Shown here: piece by piece, positions 6,609-11,276 of the stretch
Numbering within the stretch: position 1 is the first letter of the stretch
How the letters are laid out: every line of letters begins with the position of its first letter
Assembly: GCA_009929055.1 (NCBI GenBank)
Contig: SABI01000053.1
Coordinates: forward strand, 1-12,105
Source of the DNA: Spirochaetia bacterium
GTDB lineage: Bacteria; Spirochaetota; Spirochaetia; Sphaerochaetales; Sphaerochaetaceae
DNA length: 12,105 bases
Reading direction: 5' to 3'
Position numbers and translations under genes: made by a program
Notes under the pieces: generated by a model
What the model saw: only the letters and a program-made list of their open reading frames with translations
Database searches by the model: none
Told to the model about the DNA's origin: nothing

Positions 6609-7666
6609 CGCTCCGGGAACACAAAAGGAAGGGGAAGTAACTCATTAAAACGGTAATGAGTAATATGTCCTTGTAAGTCGCATAGATATATTAACGCATC
6701 AGGTTGAGTGAACTCGCTAAGAACCTGCAGACACATCGCACATGGTGGGGCTGCAGGATAATCATCGGTGACAACAACAACCATGCTAATATCTAATTTC
6801 CCTTCAGCACTTACCCCTTTCATAATAGCTCCACGCTCCGCACAAATAGTTGCACCATAACTTGCGTTCTCTACATTGCAACCACTATACATTTTTCCAC
6901 TCTTCCTACTAACAATACTAGCTCCAACTTTATACTTTGAATAAGGAACATAGGCATTGTTTCTAGATTGTAAAGCCCCTTGGCGTCCTATGAACATAGT
7001 GATAAGGGTGTTAAATTCTTTAATTGTTGAGAAGTCTGGAAAGTCAGATAATCCTGAAATAATAAAGTCAGCCCCTTTTGTTAATAGAGCTTCACTCTCA
7101 AAAGTTGTGGTAATTGCTCCACAAAGAGCTCCTGCCCTTTTTGCAGCTTCTACCCCATTAGTTGCATCTTCAAATACGATGCAATCCTGTGGGCTAATGT
7201 TCATATCATGGGCAGCTTTTTCATAAATATCTGGAAAAGGTTTCCTTCTTTCAATATCTTTCCCATGGACAAGTGTCTTAAACCACGATCTATCAAGGCC
7301 CATTACATCAATGTTTATCTCCATTTTTGTAGGGTCTGCACTTGTGGCAACGCTCATAGGGATCCCTGCTTTATGGGCATTTTCAATAAATCTCACGACT
7401 CCTGGAAGAGCTTCTTCTTTTCCTTGTATAAGGCGTTCATATATAGCATAGGTAGCTAATTTAGCCTCTTCTATTTCAATATTAACCTCATATTTTTCAG
7501 CTACCCCACCAATATATCGGTTCTCTCCAGCTCCAATGAACGGAACAAAATCTTCAGGTGTTACATTCACTCCTATAGAGTGGAAATACTCTATTGCTGC
7601 TTTGCTAATATATTCTTCTGAGTCTATAAGAACTCCATCCATGTCGAAAAGAATCGCTTTTACCAT
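6605..7666 (-). CDS. fusion protein: HAD-superfamily phosphatase (beta-PGM-like) + cytidine deaminase
   Basis: One 353-residue reading frame holds two enzymes. Residues 1-220 are a HAD subfamily IA phosphatase of the beta-phosphoglucomutase-like group: motif I DMDGVLID with Asp8 and Asp10, a helical cap, VATSAD (motif II, around 106-111), Lys142 in RRKPFPD, and FEDATNG (165-171). Residues about 228-353 are a cytidine deaminase: YVPYSKYKVGA (239-249), CNVENASYGATICAERGA with zinc-ligand Cys275 and catalytic Glu277, and the second zinc pair in P308-C309-AM-C312. ATG 7666 is chosen for AAGGAA seven bases upstream; an upstream in-frame start at 7741 would overlap the Fic gene. Both active sites look intact. 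Possible joint role: removal of phosphate from a pyrimidine nucleotide, then deamination of the nucleoside. The HAD substrate is unknown. It lies 16 bp after fic, probably in the same operon. Confidence 0.88.
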   Translation of the reverse strand: MVKAILFDMDGVLIDSEEYISKAAIEYFHSIGVNVTPEDFVPFIGAGENRYIGGVAEKYEVNIEIEEAKLATYAIYERLIQGKEEALPGVVRFIENAHKAGIPMSVATSADPTKMEINIDVMGLDRSWFKTLVHGKDIERRKPFPDIYEKAAHDMNISPQDCIVFEDATNGVEAAKRAGALCGAITTTFESEALLTKGADFIISGLSDFPDFSTIKEFNTLITMFIGRQGALQSRNNAYVPYSKYKVGASIVSRKSGKMYSGCNVENASYGATICAERGAIMKGVSAEGKLDISMVVVVTDDYPAAPPCAMCLQVLSEFTQPDALIYLCDLQGHITHYRFNELLPLPFVFPER

Positions 7667-7682
7667 AATAGTATTCCTTATG

Positions 7683-8447
7683 CTATGCCTTATAGGGTTC
7701 AACGGCAGAATGTAGTAAACTAATGAGTGGCTGATAATCACCCTCTAAGGCTGCAATATCGGCTTCTAGTAAACGAGAGTCATCGGTATCAGAGGGGTTA
7801 ATATGCCAAAGAGCTTTATGAGATAATTGTTGAAAGAAAATTCTCATTGCACGAGTATTTCCATCAAGAAATGGGTGTAAAGCGTGAACTTCAGCCATAA
7901 AATAGGCTAGATTATCGATAAACTCTTCAAACTCTTGATTACGTAAAAATTTCTCTTCTCGTAATTTAGTAAAGATTTCTTCTGCCATCGTATCAATATA
8001 TTGAGGGAGACAAAACATAGTTCTACGAGTGATAGGGATGTAGCGAATTTTTCCTGCAAAAGGATAGATATCACTAAAGAGTTGGTAATGAACTATCTTC
8101 AAGTACTCAAAATCAAAGACCCCATCAAATTCGTTCTTAAATAATTCTGCCATTCTAACTGAGACAATGAGTGTCTCAAGTTCATCTAATTTCTTTTGAT
8201 CGAGTATTCCAAAATAATTTATAAAGACATCAGTATCTGGATATAAATTGTCCTCAGTATCATCAATCTGCTTTGACCGGGACACATTATGTTCTTCTAG
8301 AATACGAGAAATTGCTTCATCGCCACTTAATTCATCATCTAACACATCAATAGCATATTGCTCTGCTTCTGTGGTCATTTGATAATCTTCTGTTTCCTGT
8401 ACAAAACACATATAATCAAGATGCATTCGTATTTGACTATCTTTCAT
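7683..8447 (-). CDS. Fic-domain protein (putative AMP/NMP transferase)
   Basis: Protein of 254 residues from ATG 8447. The N-terminal ~100 residues are acidic and helical (DDELSGDEAISRILEEHN, 37-54), reminiscent of the regulatory helices that accompany Fic domains. The core follows: FEYLKIVHYQLFSDIYPFAGKIRYIP (about 113-138), a flap around TMFCLPQ (143-149), and the active site HPFLDGNTRAMR (191-202). The catalytic His and the DGN anion-binding turn are present, but the usual Gly of GNGR is Thr. I do not find a clear [ST]xxxE[GN] inhibitory motif. Fic proteins attach nucleotides (usually AMP) to hydroxyl residues of target proteins. Start choice: GAGGTGA lies upstream of ATG 8447; an in-frame GTG at 8459 would add four residues. 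It sits between the beta-barrel protein and the HAD-deaminase gene with 16 bp gaps. The target is unknown, and no partner antitoxin gene is next to it. Confidence 0.85.
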   Translation of the reverse strand: MKDSQIRMHLDYMCFVQETEDYQMTTEAEQYAIDVLDDELSGDEAISRILEEHNVSRSKQIDDTEDNLYPDTDVFINYFGILDQKKLDELETLIVSVRMAELFKNEFDGVFDFEYLKIVHYQLFSDIYPFAGKIRYIPITRRTMFCLPQYIDTMAEEIFTKLREEKFLRNQEFEEFIDNLAYFMAEVHALHPFLDGNTRAMRIFFQQLSHKALWHINPSDTDDSRLLEADIAALEGDYQPLISLLHSAVEPYKA

Positions 8448-8463
8448 GCTCCAATTCACCTCA

Positions 8464-9537
8464 TTAGAATCTGTATGTAAATCCTACTCGTACAATACCT
8501 GTTAGTTCATAAGGTGTAAAGACATTACTAAAGAGTAGCTTGGTTTCAGCTACAGCTACTAATGAGAAAATATCACTTATCTTATAATTTACACCTGCTG
8601 TTAAGTAAGGTCCGTAGAATAGGCTTGGGGCTCCAGAAGTACTAATGTTTACTCCTGTAAACATAAAGGACAATCCTGCTCCACTAATAAAATTCCATTT
8701 CTCGTTCAATATTCGGTTATAGTCGAGGCCAGCGTGGATATCACTTCCTACTACACTAGCTGATGTTGCAGAGAGCTTATAGAGATTAAATCCAAACCCA
8801 GCTCGTAAGTTAAAAGAATCTCTTGGTGAGAGGGTGATGAGATTTCCATAAATAAAATCAAAACTTACTGATGGGAGAATCATCGTGTTTAAACTTTGGT
8901 ATTCATTGGTTGCATCGAAGAATGACTCGAAGAATTTGTTGTCTCCTTTTCCACCAGCACCTATCATAAATTCAACTGCCATCCAGGGGCTACTATCAAG
9001 AGCTTCTATAAGGGTATCGTTTTCACTAGGAGGAGTTAATTTAGCAACCTTCTTTGGTGTTTCTTCAGCAACAGGCTCTTCTAGGATTGGTTCTTCTTCT
9101 ATAGGGATATCTTGAATAGCCACTTCTTCAACAACAGGCGGCTCCTCTTCAATTACTATCTCTTCTTCAATTACAGGTTCCTCAATATCGATTTCTTCTT
9201 TAGCAACAACAGGAGGAACTATGATAGAGGGCTCTTCTTCTTTAGTAACTTCAGGGGCATAGGATTGAGCTGCACTTTCACTAAAGTTAACACCATCGTA
9301 GGACTGCTGAACTTCAAATCTATAGGAAGCATTTCCATCTACCCCAGTAAGGGTAAACTGTGTCACAGATGGATCAACTACAACCCACTCATTATCATTT
9401 AGTTTATATCTAAACGATGTTACTTCATTATCATTAGATTCCCACTGCCAGTCGAGTGTAATTAAGGAAGCGAAAACTGGGGAAAACATAAGTATCAATA
9501 ATATGAGGGTGGTGAAAATTTTTTTATAGTGGTTCAT
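8464..9537 (-). CDS. exported outer-membrane beta-barrel-type protein with N-terminal Fn3-like module
   Basis: Protein of 357 residues with no family name I can assign. A signal peptide is clear: KK, a hydrophobic run to about residue 20, and VFA-S as the likely cleavage site after Ala23. Residues about 25-95 look like a single fibronectin type III-like beta-sandwich (FRYKLNDNEW, SYRFEVQQSYDG). Residues about 96-172 are a low-complexity linker of Glu, Pro, Val and Ile. From about 185 to the end alternating beta-strands are evident, and the chain ends GIVRVGFTYRF with a terminal Phe, as in outer-membrane barrels inserted by BamA. GGAGG lies ten bases before the ATG. The Fn3-plus-barrel design resembles proteins I associate with spirochaetes, and is one reason for that assignment. 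It is probably the first gene of an operon with fic and the HAD-deaminase fusion. Function (porin, adhesin or structural) is unknown. Confidence 0.7.
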   Translation of the reverse strand: MNHYKKIFTTLILLILMFSPVFASLITLDWQWESNDNEVTSFRYKLNDNEWVVVDPSVTQFTLTGVDGNASYRFEVQQSYDGVNFSESAAQSYAPEVTKEEEPSIIVPPVVAKEEIDIEEPVIEEEIVIEEEPPVVEEVAIQDIPIEEEPILEEPVAEETPKKVAKLTPPSENDTLIEALDSSPWMAVEFMIGAGGKGDNKFFESFFDATNEYQSLNTMILPSVSFDFIYGNLITLSPRDSFNLRAGFGFNLYKLSATSASVVGSDIHAGLDYNRILNEKWNFISGAGLSFMFTGVNISTSGAPSLFYGPYLTAGVNYKISDIFSLVAVAETKLLFSNVFTPYELTGIVRVGFTYRF

Positions 9538-9576
9538 AATTATATATCCTCCATATAGAATGTATAAGTGAAGTAT

Positions 9577-9608
9577 ATCATATTATGTTCACTTAAATAA
9601 GGTGAACA
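9577..9608 (-). promoter_or_regulatory. promoter and overlapping inverted repeat upstream of the beta-barrel gene
   Basis: On the minus strand TTCACC (9606-9601), 18 nt, then TATGAT (9582-9577) is a plausible promoter for the beta-barrel-fic-HAD operon. Overlapping the -35 is a perfect inverted repeat, TGTTCAC (9586-9592) / GTGAACA (9602-9608), with a 9 bp spacer. That position would suit a repressor or activator site. Confidence 0.38.
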
Positions 9609-9625
9609 CCTCAGACATACTCTTT

Positions 9626-9662
9626 AGAGTCCTCTCTCTTTTGCACAATAAAAGAGAACTCT
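9626..9662. repeat. hairpin-forming inverted repeat
   Basis: TCTCTTTT (9635-9642) and AAAAGAGA (9650-9657) form an 8 bp stem with a 7 nt loop, and AGAGT (9626-9630) can pair with ACTCT (9658-9662) outside a 4 nt bulge. No T-run follows on either strand. It lies in the 230 bp gap between the divergent beta-barrel and yitT genes. Role unknown; the rest of that gap has no gene I can see. Confidence 0.4.
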
Positions 9663-9732
9663 TTGATGGTAGCATGGATATCTCTTGTTGAATATATTAA
9701 TAGATATAAGTTTAGATAGTACCGATGAGGGC

Positions 9733-9760
9733 TTTTCATTAGATTGCGAATAACTATAAT
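9733..9760 (+). promoter_or_regulatory. promoter of the yitT-family gene
   Basis: A perfect TATAAT at 9755-9760 ends 7 nt before the ATG at 9768. A weak -35, TTTTCA (9733-9738), lies 16 nt upstream. Transcription would start at or beside the start codon, fitting the poor ribosome binding site. Confidence 0.5.
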
Positions 9761-9767
9761 AGCAGGT

Positions 9768-10643
9768 ATGAATATAAAGAAAATATTAAAGAACTATATC
9801 CTCATTATAGGAGGCTCTGTCGTAACAGCCGCTGGCATCGCCCTCTTCATTACCCCTGCGAAACTTGCTATCGGGGGGGTAAGTGGTATAGCTGTCATCT
9901 TATATCATCTTTTTTCTATTGATGTAGGAACTGCAATATTTGTCCTTTCAATACCATTATTTATTGCAGGAATAAAAATATTTGGACGTCGATATGGATA
10001 CCTTTCTGTACTAGGAACTATGCTTCTTTCCCTTTTTACCTCTCTTATGGGGTACTTATGGGGTTTTGAAGGACTCCTTGATTATAGCGACTCTATAAAC
10101 ACCCTCCTTTCTGCAATATTTGGGGGTCTACTTATTGGTTTCGGTACTGGCCTTGTATTACGAGGTGGGGCTAATACAGGAGGAACAGATATTATTGCCC
10201 AAATTATGAGTAAGTATACTCCACTTGCTGTAGGGACTTCTCTCTTTTTCGTTGATGGATTAATCCTATTAAGTGGCGGATTTATTTTTGGTCTAGAAAG
10301 TGCTCTATTTGCTACTCTAGCCCTCTACGCTACAAGTGTCTCTGTGAATTATGTAGTATTAAGTATAGGCACTCGTTATGCAAAAACAGCCCTTATTATT
10401 AGTGATCAACATGAAAAAATAGCTTCTCGCATCACCAATGACCTAGGACATGGAGCAACTTATTTTAGTGGCAAAGGGGTATATAGTCAAAAAGACAAAC
10501 CTGTGTTAATGACTGTAATACCTAATCAAAAAATAAGCGCCCTTATCGCTATTGTAAAAGATAACGATCCGAGCGCCTTTATGATCATCGAAGAGGCTCA
10601 TGAAGTGATAGGAGAAGGATTTAATTCTCTAAACTCCCATTAA
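9768..10643 (+). CDS. YitT family integral membrane protein (DUF161 + DUF2179)
   Basis: Protein of 291 residues. The first ~200 form about five or six membrane helices with the YitT hallmarks: GSVVTAAGIALFITPAKLAIGGVSGIA (N-terminal block), then GFGTGLVLRGGANTGGTDIIAQI (about 126-148). The C-terminal ~80 residues are a soluble DUF2179 domain (GHGATYFSGKGVYSQ, then MTVIPNQ and AFMIIEEAHEVIGEGF). The molecular function of this widespread family is not established; a transporter role is commonly assumed. ATG 9768 is chosen because it opens directly on the family N-terminus (MNIKKILKNY). A longer in-frame TTG start at 9744 has no ribosome binding site and lies upstream of the TATAAT box. The gene stands alone on this strand, divergent from the beta-barrel operon and convergent with the nucleotidyltransferase fragment. 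Confidence 0.88.
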   Translation: MNIKKILKNYILIIGGSVVTAAGIALFITPAKLAIGGVSGIAVILYHLFSIDVGTAIFVLSIPLFIAGIKIFGRRYGYLSVLGTMLLSLFTSLMGYLWGFEGLLDYSDSINTLLSAIFGGLLIGFGTGLVLRGGANTGGTDIIAQIMSKYTPLAVGTSLFFVDGLILLSGGFIFGLESALFATLALYATSVSVNYVVLSIGTRYAKTALIISDQHEKIASRITNDLGHGATYFSGKGVYSQKDKPVLMTVIPNQKISALIAIVKDNDPSAFMIIEEAHEVIGEGFNSLNSH

Positions 10644-10656
10644 ATTCACTCTTACA

Positions 10657-10806
10657 TTATTTCCAAAGTTTCTCTGGATAGACATGCTGCTGAATCTTTT
10701 TATAGATTTCATCTTTCACCATCTGTCGATCTTCTGAGTAGGTCATTCCAAACCATCTCTCTTGAGTTGTATAGAATTTCATTCTTGCATCTGTTTTATT
10801 AATCAT
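10657..10806 (-). pseudogene. fragment: C-terminal ~49 residues of a sugar-phosphate nucleotidyltransferase
   Basis: A 49-codon frame encodes MINKTDARMKFYTTQERWFG and continues MTYSEDRQMVKDEIYKKIQQ to the end VYPEKLWK. The W-F-G-[MV]-T-Y-x-E-D ... V-Y-P-E-[KN]-L-W pattern is what I know as the extreme C-terminus of bacterial NDP-sugar nucleotidyltransferase (NTP_transferase) proteins, which are normally about 300 residues. The catalytic N-terminal domain is absent: an in-frame TAG lies three codons upstream of the ATG. A weak GGCGGTG precedes the ATG, so a genuine micro-ORF cannot be excluded. It sits exactly where the AT-rich block gives way to different DNA, so the most likely explanations are a gene broken by an assembly join or a decayed remnant. 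It converges on yitT with a 13 bp gap. Confidence 0.5.
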
Positions 10807-10853
10807 TTTCACCGCCTATCATTTCGTTGCTCTCGGCTAAAGCACTCTACCTC

Positions 10854-10890
10854 AAAAATAAAAAAACCACCTGTAAACAACGAAGGTGGT
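10854..10890 (-). terminator. intrinsic terminator, leftward
   Basis: On the minus strand ACCACCT (10890-10884), an 11 nt loop, AGGTGGT (10872-10866), then TTTTTTTATTTTT. This is a textbook rho-independent terminator for the leftward transcript from about 11,110. The 5' stem strand overlaps by three bases the outer closing helix of the structured RNA (10893-10888). Confidence 0.8.
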
Positions 10891-11108
10891 CGGAGAGTCA
10901 GAAATCATATGCATTGAATGATCCTTTAACCTTTAAAGTCCTGAGACTTCTGAACATCCGTTAAAGCTCCCCGACCTGTAATTCTGTCGTCGGGGATATA
11001 CTTATTCGCAGCTTCATCACAAAAGTGCGGAATGACGACGCCATATCCTAACGCCGCAATGCATAAAGCTTCTGAAGGCTTTACCCAACCTAATCAACCA
11101 GGTTTATA
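10854..11108 (-). ncRNA. structured RNA candidate (unassigned; multi-arm, ~200 nt)
   Basis: The minus strand between two AT-rich flanks folds by eye into a multi-arm RNA ending at the terminator. Outer helix: GGTTGG (11090-11085) with CCGACC (10893-10888). Main closing helix: 11074-11058 with 10915-10899, 15 of 17 positions paired, including the 8 bp TATGCATT/AATGCATA. Arm A: GCGGC/GCTGC around a CAC-TTTT-GTG hairpin (about 11057-11008). Arm B: TCCCCGAC/GTCGGGGA, 8 bp (10996-10968). Arm C: CTTTAAC/GTTAAAG (10966-10924) enclosing AAGTC-TCAG-GACTT. I cannot match it to tmRNA, SRP RNA, RNase P RNA or a known riboswitch. A 6S-like RNA is possible from length, but the branched centre does not fit well. 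A 57-codon frame (11096-10926) crosses it but has no start codon. It could also be a cis-acting leader, but the gene that would follow is only the fragment at 10657-10806. Confidence 0.5.
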
Positions 11109-11113
11109 TAAAC

Positions 11114-11140
11114 TTTATATTGGATTATGCTAATTATCAA
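11114..11140 (-). promoter_or_regulatory. possible promoter of the structured RNA
   Basis: On the minus strand TTGATA (11140-11135), 15 nt, TATAAA (11119-11114). The spacing is shorter than ideal. Transcription would begin near 11,107, a few bases before the outer helix of the RNA. It is divergent from the queA promoter. Confidence 0.35.
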
Positions 11141-11221
11141 GCACTCATTTTTAGATCCCAGGTAACGATTTTTTCTTTACCTCAATCAAAAAATGACAAT
11201 ATTTTTCTGCTTTTTAAATGC

Positions 11222-11250
11222 TTGCCAAAATTATGCCAATATTCTATAAC
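11222..11250 (+). promoter_or_regulatory. promoter of queA
   Basis: TTGCCA (11222-11227), 17 nt, TATAAC (11245-11250), followed by AAGGA (11266-11270) six bases before the queA ATG. Both hexamers match five of six, or nearly so, and the spacing is optimal. Confidence 0.55.
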
Positions 11251-11276
11251 AACTATAAAAAATTTAAGGAATTGCT

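Noticed and set aside
6957..7459. Two plus-strand open frames (6957-7226 and 7208-7459) opposite the HAD-deaminase gene
   Set aside because: They lie antisense to a gene with clear HAD catalytic motifs, have no recognisable domain, and are shadows of it.
8885..9402. Plus-strand frames opposite the beta-barrel gene, one rich in Asn/Phe
   Set aside because: They are antisense to a signal-peptide-bearing CDS; the odd composition is the complement of its Glu/Pro linker.
10815..10860. Possible tRNA D-arm-like string (GGTAGAGTGCT on the minus strand)
   Set aside because: No acceptor, anticodon or T-arm could be built around it.
11090..11108. UGA recoded as Trp, which would extend the frame in the RNA region
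   Set aside because: The upstream frame soon meets TAA with no start codon or ribosome binding site, and no other gene in the window needs UGA recoding.
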